Part shown: positions 8,087 through 16,773 of the stretch, in pieces | Position numbering within the stretch: position 1 is the stretch's first letter | Layout of the letters: every line of letters begins with the position of its first letter | Assembly: GCA_015663855.1 (NCBI GenBank) | Contig: DQRJ01000001.1 | Location: 1-26,350, forward strand | DNA from: Flavobacteriales bacterium | Lineage (GTDB): Bacteria; Bacteroidota; Bacteroidia; Flavobacteriales_D; Sanyastnellaceae | Length of the DNA: 26,350 nucleotides | Direction of reading: 5' to 3' | Notes under the pieces: generated by a model | Told to the model about the DNA's origin: nothing | Databases searched by the model: none | The model's input: the letters and a program-made list of their open reading frames with translations, nothing else | Program-made: the position numbers and the translations under genes

Positions 8087-9352
8087 ATGAGCGATAATAA
8101 CACAACAGAAAACGGATTACTGCGCTTTACAACAGCGGGAAGTGTGGATGACGGAAAAAGCACTCTTATAGGGCGACTTTTATATGATTCTAAGAGCATT
8201 TTTGAAGACCAACTCGAAGCTATCGAGGAGGCGTCAAATCAAAAAGGATTAGAAGGAGCGGACTTGAGTCTTTTGACAGACGGGCTTAGGGCGGAACGCG
8301 AACAAGGCATTACGATTGATGTCGCTTATCGATATTTCGCCACCCCTAAAAGGAAGTTTATTATTGCGGATACTCCTGGTCACATTGAGTACACCAGGAA
8401 TATGGTGACGGGTGCTTCTACCGCAAATCTTGCGATTATTTTAATAGACGCACGTCACGGGCTTCTAGAACAAACCCATAGACATAGTTTCATAGCGTCA
8501 CTTCTCGGTCTTAGGCATGTAGTGGTGTGCGTAAATAAAATGGACTTAATAGACTTTGATGAAGCGAGATATCGAGATATCGTAAGGGACTATAAAAGTT
8601 TTAGCTCGAGACTTGATATCACAGATATTACGTTTATTCCTATAAGTGCTCTGCTCGGAGATAATGTGGTCGACAAGTCTGAGAAAATGGACTGGTATGG
8701 AGGGACTACACTTTTACATCATCTCGAAAATGTCCATGTAGGATCTGATAGAAATCTACAGGATTGTCGCTTTCCGATACAGTGCGTTATTAGACCGCAG
8801 ACCGATGAAAATCGCGACTTCCGCGGATATGCAGGTAGAATTGCATCAGGAGTGTTTAAGCCGGGAGATAAGGTTTTGGCCTTACCAAGCGAGAGAGAAA
8901 CTACAATCAAGGAAATTACTCTGGGAGATCAGAAACTTGAGAAGGCCTTCCCTCCTCTTAGCGTTACTATGACTCTTGAAGATGATATAGATTTATCGCG
9001 TGGGGGAATGCTTGTCAGGGCGAATAACCAGCCTGAAAAAACGAATTTAATTGATGCGAGGATTTGTTGGCTTGATAGCAAAAGTCTAAATCCTTCTTCT
9101 CGTTTCATTTTGAGACATATGACTCAAGAGGTGCAGGCGAAGGTGGTGGATGTCATGTATCGAATTGACATTAACACTTTGCATAGGGACGAGGATAATA
9201 AGGTTGTGGCGATGAATGATATCGCGCGAATTAAGATAAAAACCGCATCACCTATCTTAACTGATAGCTATCGTAATAATCGTACGACCGGAGCGTTTAT
9301 CTTAGTGGATCCGAGCACGCATTCTACAGTTGCGGCAGGAGTCGTTGGATGA
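8087..9352 (+). CDS. cysN: Sulfate adenylyltransferase subunit 1 (GTPase)
   Basis: CysN is the EF-Tu-like GTPase that powers APS synthesis by CysD. It is 421 residues and lacks the C-terminal CysC fusion found in some bacteria, agreeing with a separate kinase gene upstream. GTPase motifs are G1 GSVDDGKST (18-26), the switch region REQGITIDVAY, G3 DTPGH and G4 NKMD, followed by two beta-barrel domains. A longer in-frame start at 8006 would lie wholly inside cysD with no family similarity; ATG 8087, just after the cysD stop, gives the usual MSDNN-type N-terminus. The stop overlaps the next gene's ATG (ATGA). Confidence 0.97.
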   Translation: MSDNNTTENGLLRFTTAGSVDDGKSTLIGRLLYDSKSIFEDQLEAIEEASNQKGLEGADLSLLTDGLRAEREQGITIDVAYRYFATPKRKFIIADTPGHIEYTRNMVTGASTANLAIILIDARHGLLEQTHRHSFIASLLGLRHVVVCVNKMDLIDFDEARYRDIVRDYKSFSSRLDITDITFIPISALLGDNVVDKSEKMDWYGGTTLLHHLENVHVGSDRNLQDCRFPIQCVIRPQTDENRDFRGYAGRIASGVFKPGDKVLALPSERETTIKEITLGDQKLEKAFPPLSVTMTLEDDIDLSRGGMLVRANNQPEKTNLIDARICWLDSKSLNPSSRFILRHMTQEVQAKVVDVMYRIDINTLHRDEDNKVVAMNDIARIKIKTASPILTDSYRNNRTTGAFILVDPSTHSTVAAGVVG

Positions 9353-10851
9353 AATTAAATTGCATTAAAAATCGTATCGAGATAACTAATAAACTGATGA
9401 CCACGCTTGTGGTGCTAGGGTTTTATTTTGTTTTTTCTGGCGATATTTTAGGCCAAACCTCTAATGAGAAGCAGCGAATCGAAATTATTGGGGCAACGGT
9501 AATAGAGAGGGATCCGAACATATCCGATGCTAGTAGGTTAATCGGGAATGTAAGGCTAGGACTTGAAGATGCTGTGTTGACGTGTGATAGCGCGTACCGA
9601 TTTGATGATGGGAGGTTCGAGGTTTTTCGGAACGTTCATATAACGGAGGGTTCGGGAACGGAAGTTTTTGCTGATTATGCCGTGCTGGATCCCGAGGTTG
9701 AAGTGGTTGAGATCAGTGGGGAAGTACGCTTTATGCACGAAGAGTTTTCGATAGAGTGTCCGGCAATGATTTACGGATTAGAATCTAAGCTTGTCTCGTA
9801 CTCGCAAAGGGCGAAAATAATTGAGGGCGATAGGGTTCTATTCAGCGACAATGGAGTGTATAGCTCGAAAACTGATAGACTATACGCGGGGGGGGAGGTC
9901 GAGATTAGAGAAAATAACGACCTAATTATTTCAGACTCTCTTGCAATTGATAGAAACGATAAGACATTGATTCTTTTTAAAACATCGACACTTAAAATTG
10001 AAGGTGCGGTCATAAAATGTGAAACGGGGATATATGATGGCGAATTAGAGAAGGGATGGTTTGCCGGTAACGCGAGCATAGAGGACGATGGAGGATTACT
10101 GGCAGGAGATAGCATAGTCGTGTCTCGTGCAAATAACGAGGGAACGGCCTGGGGGAACATTACTGTAAGGGATTCTTCTGGGACGATGACTGTTCGTGGA
10201 GATTACGCAAAAAGAATGGACGGCTCGGACATTGTTGAGGGAAGCTCAACTTCAAAAGTTAGAGTAGTAAATATCGAAGGTGAGGACACATTAAAGATGA
10301 ACAGTCGCAGACTCGTTCGAGAAGGCGACATGCTATACAATTCCGGCGGGGTCGTTTTCGAACAAGGAACTTTTTCTGGACAAGGTGATTCACTTTCATG
10401 GGATAGGAAATCTAATGAAATTTGGCTACTCGGAGAGCCCGTGGTTTGGTCTGATCAGGATGAGATGACGGGCGACACCGTTAAGATGATTCTCCAAGAA
10501 AACAGACCCGAATTAATGAAGTTAATGGGTAATGCAAACGTGCTAAGTCCCACAAACGACTCCCTTGATCACCAAATTTCAGGGCGAAATTTAGACGCTA
10601 TTTTTCGAGACGGAAAACTCAAAAAGGTTGATGTAAAAGGGAACGGAATGGTGGTTTACTACTCTGTAGATGACGAGAATAATGTAAGTGTGAATAGAGC
10701 TACTTGCGCTCACATTAGTTTGGTATTTACTGATGGATTAGTCAAGCGTATCACATTGCTTAATAAACCTGAAGGTCGATTTGAAAACATGAACGACAAG
10801 CTTGAAGAGGACGTTTCTGTAAAAGCCAGAATAGCTAAACCGGAAATCTAG
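9349..10851 (+). CDS. OstA-like (LptA/LptD N-terminal-like) envelope protein
   Basis: A 500-residue exported protein of the OstA-like family of Bacteroidota, related to the LPS transport proteins LptA and the N-terminal part of LptD, which form a lipid-binding beta-jellyroll across the periplasm. After a hydrophobic signal segment (about 17-36, ending near GQTS) the sequence is a chain of short beta repeats: RLIGNVRLG, CDSAYRFDDGRFEVFRNVHI, SGEVRFMHEEF, and later DNGVYSSKTDRLYAGGEVEI. This is the alternating pattern of the family. The translational start could be ATG 9349, overlapping the cysN stop, or ATG 9397, which gives a normal-length signal peptide. A run of eight G lies inside the gene at 9888-9895. 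It ends 11 bases from convergent glyA. LPS transport is inferred from the family. Confidence 0.85.
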   Translation: MKLNCIKNRIEITNKLMTTLVVLGFYFVFSGDILGQTSNEKQRIEIIGATVIERDPNISDASRLIGNVRLGLEDAVLTCDSAYRFDDGRFEVFRNVHITEGSGTEVFADYAVLDPEVEVVEISGEVRFMHEEFSIECPAMIYGLESKLVSYSQRAKIIEGDRVLFSDNGVYSSKTDRLYAGGEVEIRENNDLIISDSLAIDRNDKTLILFKTSTLKIEGAVIKCETGIYDGELEKGWFAGNASIEDDGGLLAGDSIVVSRANNEGTAWGNITVRDSSGTMTVRGDYAKRMDGSDIVEGSSTSKVRVVNIEGEDTLKMNSRRLVREGDMLYNSGGVVFEQGTFSGQGDSLSWDRKSNEIWLLGEPVVWSDQDEMTGDTVKMILQENRPELMKLMGNANVLSPTNDSLDHQISGRNLDAIFRDGKLKKVDVKGNGMVVYYSVDDENNVSVNRATCAHISLVFTDGLVKRITLLNKPEGRFENMNDKLEEDVSVKARIAKPEI

Positions 10852-10862
10852 AGAGCGGGGAA

Positions 10863-12143
10863 TTAAGAGACTAAAGGAAATTTAGACATCTTAGCTTTTA
10901 CTGACTGAGCAATGTTTGCGAGAACTTCTTCATTTTCATGATTGCAAATTGCTTCGTCCATCCAATCAACTAGCTGAACCATATCAGATTCTACTAATCC
11001 ACGGGTAGTAACAGCAGGAGTTCCTACTCTCATCCCTGAGGTAACAAATGGAGATCGTGTGTCGAAAGGAACCATGTTTTTATTGACTGTGATTTCTGCT
11101 TTCCCTAGTGCTATTTCAGCTTGTTTCCCTGTTATGTCCTTATTTCTAAGATCGATAAGCATAAGATGATTGTCAGTTCCTCCTGAGATAAGGTGGTAGT
11201 TCTTATCCATAAAAGCTTGCGCCATCGCTTGAGCATTTCTCACTACTTGCTCGCAATAAATTCTGAATGAGGGATGTAGGGCTTCGCCAAAGGCGACCGC
11301 TTTTGCTGCGATAACGTGTTCCAGGGGTCCTCCTTGCATCCCTGGGAAAACACCACTATCTAAAATAGCCGACATAGGACGAACAATTCCTTTCGGGTTT
11401 GTTTTACCCCAAGGGTTTGGGAAATCTTTACCCATCATTATTATCCCACCACGTGGACCTCTTAATGTTTTATGGGTTGTAGTGGTCACAACATGACAGT
11501 GAGGCATAGGATCTGCAAGTATTTCAGATGCTATCAATCCAGCAGGATGAGAGACGTCAGCAAGAAGAATCGCACCGACTTTATCCGCTATTTCACGAAA
11601 CCTCGCGTAATCCCAATCACGGGCATATGCAGATGCTCCGCAAATAATCATCTTAGGCATCTCGCGATCTGCTATCTCAGCTAATTTATCCATATCAACT
11701 CGACCTGTCTCCTCCTCTACTCCATAGAATACAGGGTTATATAGTTTTCCGCTGTAATTCACAGGAGATCCATGAGTCAAGTGGCCTCCATGAGATAAAT
11801 CAAATCCTAAAATTTTATCTCCAGGGTTTAAACATGCAAGCATTACAGCTGCGTTCGCAGAAGCACCGGAATGAGGCTGAACATTAGCCCATTCAGCTCC
11901 GAAAAGTTCACAAACTCGATCAATAGCAAGTTGTTCTACCTCATCAACGAATTCACAGCCGCCATAATATCTTCTCCTAGGTAATCCTTCGGCATACTTA
12001 TTTGTAAGGATGGAACCCTGTGCTTCCATAACACTGTCACTTGTATAGTTCTCAGAAGCAATGAGTTCGGCACCCTCAGTTTGGCGTATGCGCTCCTTAG
12101 AAATCAAAGAAAAAATTGAAGAGTCAGTAGAACTTAATGGCAT
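10863..12143 (-). CDS. glyA: Serine hydroxymethyltransferase
   Basis: A PLP enzyme that converts serine and tetrahydrofolate to glycine and 5,10-methylene-tetrahydrofolate, the main source of one-carbon units. The 426-residue protein has the family's length and motifs: ELIASENYTS near residues 26-35, YAEGLPRRRYYGG (50-62), the PLP-stacking ADVSHPAGL (Asp196), and the Schiff-base lysine in THKTLRGPRGG (Lys225). The DVSHP form, instead of the DMAHIAG common elsewhere, agrees with Bacteroidota. It is a single gene between two convergent/divergent neighbours, with a -7-like box 20 bases upstream of its start. Confidence 0.98.
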   Translation of the reverse strand: MPLSSTDSSIFSLISKERIRQTEGAELIASENYTSDSVMEAQGSILTNKYAEGLPRRRYYGGCEFVDEVEQLAIDRVCELFGAEWANVQPHSGASANAAVMLACLNPGDKILGFDLSHGGHLTHGSPVNYSGKLYNPVFYGVEEETGRVDMDKLAEIADREMPKMIICGASAYARDWDYARFREIADKVGAILLADVSHPAGLIASEILADPMPHCHVVTTTTHKTLRGPRGGIIMMGKDFPNPWGKTNPKGIVRPMSAILDSGVFPGMQGGPLEHVIAAKAVAFGEALHPSFRIYCEQVVRNAQAMAQAFMDKNYHLISGGTDNHLMLIDLRNKDITGKQAEIALGKAEITVNKNMVPFDTRSPFVTSGMRVGTPAVTTRGLVESDMVQLVDWMDEAICNHENEEVLANIAQSVKAKMSKFPLVS

Positions 12144-12162
12144 GATTATTCTTTTATGAGCG

Positions 12163-12170
12163 CAAAGGTA
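12163..12170 (-). promoter_or_regulatory. Bacteroidota-type -7 promoter box for glyA
   Basis: Read on the minus strand this is TACCTTTG, an exact match to TAnnTTTG, 19 bases before the glyA ATG. The expected -33 TTG is not clear; a TTA occurs 17 bases upstream. The position in a 71-base divergent gap makes it a reasonable promoter. Confidence 0.5.
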
Positions 12171-12214
12171 GCAATGACTACTTCTATTAACTCACTTAAC
12201 ACTAAATTGGCAGT

Positions 12215-12604
12215 ATGAAAAATATTACAAATTCTATTTTCGTTTTAGGGCTTTGCTTTGCTTTGGTTGCATCAATCTTTGCTTTCAACACTCCAGCGCC
12301 TAATTACGAGCATCTCACATTTACAACTATTGAATCCATCGTTCCAGGCGGGACAGGCCGTAGCCGTTTACTCATTGATGGAGGAAATGGAAATATGGAT
12401 GAGCAGAAAATAAAAAATCTTTACAGCATTGTGGGGATTAAAATGGAAAACATCTTCGATAATGACCAGAGTGTTTCTGAGAAACTTAACGATTTAAGTG
12501 AAGAAGGTTGGGAACTGTCATTTGTAAGTACAGGAGTTCAGTCCCCATCTGATAACGGAGGAGGAATTTACTGCACACGCTATATTTTGCGTAGAGAGAA
12601 GTAA
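12215..12604 (+). CDS. Small exported hypothetical protein
   Basis: A 129-residue protein of unknown function. The N-terminus has a signal peptide or single membrane anchor (about residues 8-24, hydrophobic, with a likely cut near AFNTPAP). The mature part has a predicted beta strand (YEHLTFTTIES), a glycine-rich stretch, and near the C-terminus LNDLSEEGWELSFVST followed by YCTRYILRRE. This strand-helix-strand pattern with EEGWEL weakly resembles DUF4177-type small proteins. The gene is divergent from glyA and is followed three bases later by a PorG-like gene, so the two are probably co-transcribed. The family call is tentative. Confidence 0.7.
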   Translation: MKNITNSIFVLGLCFALVASIFAFNTPAPNYEHLTFTTIESIVPGGTGRSRLLIDGGNGNMDEQKIKNLYSIVGIKMENIFDNDQSVSEKLNDLSEEGWELSFVSTGVQSPSDNGGGIYCTRYILRREK

Positions 12605-12607
12605 TAA

Positions 12608-13678
12608 ATGGTGAACAGAAATAATATTGTGGGCGTGTTTAAAGCGACAGCGATTATCGTATTCGCCCTTACTTTGGGCAGCAAAAACGTAAGCGCTCAA
12701 TACCGTTGGGACGTTGGGTTTTCTGCTGGAACCGGGAATTATCTTGGTGATTTGGGAGGCGAGGAGCTGACACGTAGAGATTTGATTTTCGATCTTCACG
12801 TAGACCAAACCCGGTTTTCTGTAAACTCTTTTGCTAGGTACAGAGTCAACAGTATTATTTCAGTTAAGGGGAGTTTCGGCGTAGTCTCTATTGAAGATTC
12901 TGATGATGCTTCTATAAATAGAGATAGAGTTGCTCGTAATGCTCATTTTAGAAATAAACTATACGAAAGCTCTGTTCGGGTGCATGGAATATTTTGGCAT
13001 AGACCAAACATGTTGCCCTATCAATTCCGCAGAAGTGTTGGAGGTGAATTTTATGGTATTGCCGGCATAAGTTATTTTAGTCATAACCCGCAAGCTAGAT
13101 TATCTAGACAAGCCGCTGAATATCAGTATAATGCTGGTCTAATTAGCACTCATCCCGATAGTTTTGATTACGATATGTGGTATGATTTGAGGGGGCATGC
13201 TACCGAAGGAGTTGCTTATTCTAAAGGGAGTATCGCTATACCAATGGGTATTGGAGCGGGGTTTTCGATAAATAATAATTGGAGATTGTCTGTTGAAATG
13301 ATTTGGGCTGTAACATTCACAGACTACCTAGACGACGTGAGTACCACATATGCAGACCCTTCTACTTTGAATGACATAGGCAGAGTCTTGAGTAGCCCCA
13401 CACATATTGAATTAATCGATTTACTAGGCGTTTCTGACCCAGAAGTATATATTCAGAATCATCAATATTCAGAATATTTTGTAAGCCCTAGAGGAAATGC
13501 TAGTCGTAACGATGCTTTCGGCACACTACAAGTTTCTATTTCTAAGATTATTAAACACCAAAGTAATTTCAGTAAGAGAAATTATGGTCCTAAGAAGAAG
13601 AAAAATCGTGGGTGGACTATTAGGCGTAGAGGAAGCAAGCCAAGAGGATATAATAAGAGAGGAAGAGCGAGATTCTAA
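12608..13678 (+). CDS. DUF6089/PorG-like outer-membrane beta-barrel protein with basic C-terminal tail
   Basis: A 356-residue exported protein. A signal peptide (1-30, cleavage after NVSA) precedes the start QYRWDVGFSAGTGNYLGDLGG, which is the signature opening of the DUF6089/PorG family. PorG is an outer-membrane part of the type IX secretion system, but paralogues with other roles exist. The body is rich in alternating aromatic strands (FARYRV, KGSFGVVSI, FYGIAGISYF, NNWRLSVEMIWAVTFTDYLDDV), as expected of a beta-barrel. The last 36 residues (321-356) contain 16 Lys/Arg, with KKKK and RRR clusters. A role in T9SS is possible but cannot be assigned over a general barrel role. It lies between a small secreted protein and the DUF255 gene, each a few bases away. 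Confidence 0.8.
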   Translation: MVNRNNIVGVFKATAIIVFALTLGSKNVSAQYRWDVGFSAGTGNYLGDLGGEELTRRDLIFDLHVDQTRFSVNSFARYRVNSIISVKGSFGVVSIEDSDDASINRDRVARNAHFRNKLYESSVRVHGIFWHRPNMLPYQFRRSVGGEFYGIAGISYFSHNPQARLSRQAAEYQYNAGLISTHPDSFDYDMWYDLRGHATEGVAYSKGSIAIPMGIGAGFSINNNWRLSVEMIWAVTFTDYLDDVSTTYADPSTLNDIGRVLSSPTHIELIDLLGVSDPEVYIQNHQYSEYFVSPRGNASRNDAFGTLQVSISKIIKHQSNFSKRNYGPKKKKNRGWTIRRRGSKPRGYNKRGRARF

Positions 13679-13683
13679 TTATC

Positions 13684-15927
13684 GTGAAATTGAAGACTCT
13701 TTTTTCAGTATTACAGCTTTTTGTCTTGACTTCTATTTGTACCTATGGCTGTGGAATAAGGCCTGCATCTAACACAATGAGCGACACGACTTACGCACAT
13801 ACAAATGACTTGATTCACTCTTCAAGTCCTTACCTGCAACAGCACGCACACAACCCATTGGATTGGATGCCATGGGGTGAAGAGGCGTTTGAAAAAGCTG
13901 AGAGGGAAGGAAAGTTGGTTTTCATAAGCATTGGGTACAGCGCATGCCATTGGTGTCACGTGATGGAGCATGATACCTTCGAAAATGAGGAGGCCGCTGA
14001 GTACATTAATGCGAATTTTATAAGTATTAAAGTAGATAGGGAGGAGAGACCTGATGTAGACCAAATCTATATGAATGCCGTTCAGCTCATGACGGGACGC
14101 GGGGGATGGCCTTTGAACTGTATCGCGCTACCTGACGGACGACCGGTTTTCGGGGGGACGTATTTTCCACGTGCGAGGTTTATTGAGATATTAGAGGGGC
14201 TTGTTGAACTAAAGATGAACGATTCGAAGAAGATGGAGGAGTATGCGGATCGACTTTCAGAGGGAGTTGCTTCGTCAGATTTGTTGGTCGCAGTAGATGA
14301 CGGGGTTGCTCGTGATGCGAAGGGAGGACCGTGGCCTAAGACGGATCGTAATAAATTCGGAGCCTCCATTGATTCGAAGGTCGATTCTTGGAGGGCGCAA
14401 TGGGATAGAAATCGTGGGTTGTCGAATGGCGCGCCTAAGTTTCCTCTCCCGACTAATCTCGATTTCCTACTTCATTATGGTGTAGTTCGAGGGGATAATG
14501 ATGCCTTGTCACAAGTACGGCTTACTTTAGATATGATGTCTCGAGGTGGGATTTACGACCAAGCAGGAGGAGGGTTCGCTCGTTATAGCACCGACTCAAA
14601 TTGGAAGATCCCTCATTTCGAGAAAATGTTGTACGATAATGCTCAGCTCCTCTCAACTTATGCTCACGCTTGGCAAGTTTTCGGAGAGTCTAGATATAAA
14701 GAGGTTTGTTATGGGATTATCGACTTTTTAAATAACGAGCTAGACGACCCGTCTGGGGGATTTCGGAGCGCTTTGGATGCCGATAGCGACGGGGAGGAAG
14801 GTAAATACTATGTTTGGACGAAAGATGAATTGGCGGACGCGCTCTCCCCTAGCGATTTAGAACTTGCTATGGTCGCTTACGACATAGACGGGAGGTCGTT
14901 TTGGGAGCATGGGAATAGCGTTCTTATGAGCTGGGGTTCTGATGAAGCACTTTCGAAAAAGGCGGGACTTAGTCCTGATGAATTTCGAAATAGATTATCC
15001 TCTATAAACAAGACGCTTTCTTATTATCGCGATGGGAAGGATAAAAACGGGAAGGTCGAGAAAGGAAAGCATGCTCGAGAACCGAGAGTAAAACCGGGAC
15101 TCGACGATAAAGTGCTTACATCATGGACAGCTCTGACGGTATCTGGACTTTGTGCGACGTATAGAGCGTTCGATGATGAAGAACATCTAGATCGAGCTGT
15201 GAAAGCGATGAATTTTATTTTGCAAACCGCAAAAAATTCGGACGGTACATTAAATCACGTTTATCATTCAAAAGTAGGTTCGCATATAAATGGATTCCTC
15301 GAAGATTACGCTTTTACAATTGAGGCTTGTCTAAACTTATACGAAGCTACTTTCGACCCACGTTGGCTTACCGAAGCCCGCGAACTCACACTAGTTAGTT
15401 TTGATCATTTTTACGATACTGAGACAGGAGTGTTTTGGTATACCTCCGCAAACGAAAAAGGACTGTTCGCACGCAAACAAGAAAATGACGACAGTGTCAT
15501 TCCCGCCTCAAACTCATCCATGGCGCGAAACTTATTCAAGCTCGGCCGATACGACAGCCGATTTGACTGGATTGAAAGGAGTGACAGAATGTTGATTTCT
15601 GCGTGGGAAAATACTGGAAGTATCCGACGATCTACAGGATGGGCTACAGCATTACTTTGGAGATCAACCCCTTTTTACGAGTTAGCTATTACAGCTAAAA
15701 CTCAGAAAGAAATGGCAAATCTCAGATTAAAAGTCGACAAAGATTTCAGGCCTCAAATAATATTAGCTGGAGGAATAGACGCAACAGGCCAACCTTCTTG
15801 GCTTGAAGGAAAATATACTAAATCTGGTAATCCACGCTTTTTCGTTTGTCAAGAAGGGGCTTGTAAATTGCCCGTAGAGACACTATCAGAAGTTGATAAC
15901 TTACTCGAGACTAGGCGGGGTAAGTAA
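13684..15927 (+). CDS. DUF255/SSP411-type thioredoxin-domain protein (YyaL family), probably exported
   Basis: A 747-residue member of the DUF255 (spermatogenesis-associated protein 20/YyaL) family: an N-terminal thioredoxin-like domain followed by a six-hairpin glycosidase-like alpha/alpha barrel. The start region HSSSPYLQQHAHNPLDW and the redox-like motif SACHWCHVM (Cys88, Cys91) are diagnostic, as are VDREERPDVD, GGWPLN, FGGTYFP, and the C-terminal FVCQEGACKLPV. The molecular function of the family is not established. The GTG at 13684 adds a hydrophobic leader with a Cys at 23, suggesting export, possibly as a lipoprotein with a weak lipobox (TYGC). The ATG at 13777 would give a cytosolic form. 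I prefer GTG because of the hydrophobic leader and because it lies 5 bases after the preceding stop. The deo genes follow 24 bases later. Confidence 0.88.
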   Translation: MKLKTLFSVLQLFVLTSICTYGCGIRPASNTMSDTTYAHTNDLIHSSSPYLQQHAHNPLDWMPWGEEAFEKAEREGKLVFISIGYSACHWCHVMEHDTFENEEAAEYINANFISIKVDREERPDVDQIYMNAVQLMTGRGGWPLNCIALPDGRPVFGGTYFPRARFIEILEGLVELKMNDSKKMEEYADRLSEGVASSDLLVAVDDGVARDAKGGPWPKTDRNKFGASIDSKVDSWRAQWDRNRGLSNGAPKFPLPTNLDFLLHYGVVRGDNDALSQVRLTLDMMSRGGIYDQAGGGFARYSTDSNWKIPHFEKMLYDNAQLLSTYAHAWQVFGESRYKEVCYGIIDFLNNELDDPSGGFRSALDADSDGEEGKYYVWTKDELADALSPSDLELAMVAYDIDGRSFWEHGNSVLMSWGSDEALSKKAGLSPDEFRNRLSSINKTLSYYRDGKDKNGKVEKGKHAREPRVKPGLDDKVLTSWTALTVSGLCATYRAFDDEEHLDRAVKAMNFILQTAKNSDGTLNHVYHSKVGSHINGFLEDYAFTIEACLNLYEATFDPRWLTEARELTLVSFDHFYDTETGVFWYTSANEKGLFARKQENDDSVIPASNSSMARNLFKLGRYDSRFDWIERSDRMLISAWENTGSIRRSTGWATALLWRSTPFYELAITAKTQKEMANLRLKVDKDFRPQIILAGGIDATGQPSWLEGKYTKSGNPRFFVCQEGACKLPVETLSEVDNLLETRRGK

Positions 15928-15951
15928 TCTAATTCTTACCTTGTTTGTCTT

Positions 15952-16773
15952 ATGATGAATCAAGTCTCGACCTGCGCCAATATTATCCGTGAAAAATCTC
16001 CTGAATTTTATCCTCAGATAGGATTAATCTTAGGGTCTGGCCTCGGCACCTTTGCAAGCCAAGTAAAAGTCACTTCAGAAATTTCTTTTTCCGAGCTCCC
16101 TGGGTTTCCACAAGCTGGAGTAGGAGGACATGAAGGGAAATTACTTTTAGGGTTTATCGGTAAGACAAAGGTTGCCGTTCTACAAGGCAGGTCACACTAT
16201 TACGAAGAAGGTAAAGCCGATACAATGGCTATTGCTATAAAGACACTTAAAGAAATCGGATGCCAGTCGCTTGTCTTGACAAATGCCGCTGGATCTATTG
16301 AATCCTCTTCAAAACCAGGTGACATTATGCTCATTACAGATCACATAAATATGACTGGTGTTTCTCCGCTATTCGGATCGCGGGGAAATGATAGATTTGT
16401 GGATATGTGTGGGGCTTACGATGAAGATCTTTCAAATAAAATGAGGGTTGCCGCTGATAAAAATGGAATTGAATTGAAAGAAGGAGTGTATGCATGGTGG
16501 AGTGGTCCGCAATTTGAAACTCCCGCCGAAATCCGGGCGCTTAAAGTTCTAGGCGCTGATGCCGTGGGGATGTCCACTGTTCCAGAAGTTATCGTTGCGA
16601 GGCATGCAAAAATTCCACTTTGTGCATTGTCAGTTTTAACAAATTATGCCGCTGGGATAAGTAACACTCCACTCAGTCATGAGCAGACGATTATAGTGGC
16701 AAAGTTGGCCGAAAAAGCCATTACAGACATGCTTAATTCATATTTGAATTCGTTTTCTGATGACAAAAATTAA
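15952..16773 (+). CDS. Purine nucleoside phosphorylase (trimeric class I)
   Basis: Cleaves purine (deoxy)ribonucleosides with phosphate to free base and (deoxy)ribose 1-phosphate. At 273 residues it has the size of trimeric PNPs. Visible sites include the phosphate loop GSGLG (28-32), His60 in GGHEGK, QGRSHYYE with Arg80 and His82, LTNAAGS, the base-binding Glu189 in GPQFETPAEI, and Asn231 in LTNYAAG. The Glu/Asn pair matches the 6-oxopurine (guanine, hypoxanthine) specificity of this class. It opens the deo block and its last 14 bases overlap deoC. ATG 15952 is followed directly by a second in-frame ATG, so the start is uncertain by one codon. Confidence 0.95.
   Translation: MMNQVSTCANIIREKSPEFYPQIGLILGSGLGTFASQVKVTSEISFSELPGFPQAGVGGHEGKLLLGFIGKTKVAVLQGRSHYYEEGKADTMAIAIKTLKEIGCQSLVLTNAAGSIESSSKPGDIMLITDHINMTGVSPLFGSRGNDRFVDMCGAYDEDLSNKMRVAADKNGIELKEGVYAWWSGPQFETPAEIRALKVLGADAVGMSTVPEVIVARHAKIPLCALSVLTNYAAGISNTPLSHEQTIIVAKLAEKAITDMLNSYLNSFSDDKN

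Noticed and set aside
9771..10160. Antisense open frame of 129 codons within the OstA-like gene
   Set aside because: It is Ser/Pro-rich shadow translation of the G-rich coding strand, with no motif or start signal.
13497..13772. Out-of-frame 91-codon frame across the PorG-like/DUF255 junction
   Set aside because: It is a shifted reading of two real genes, without a start signal or any domain.
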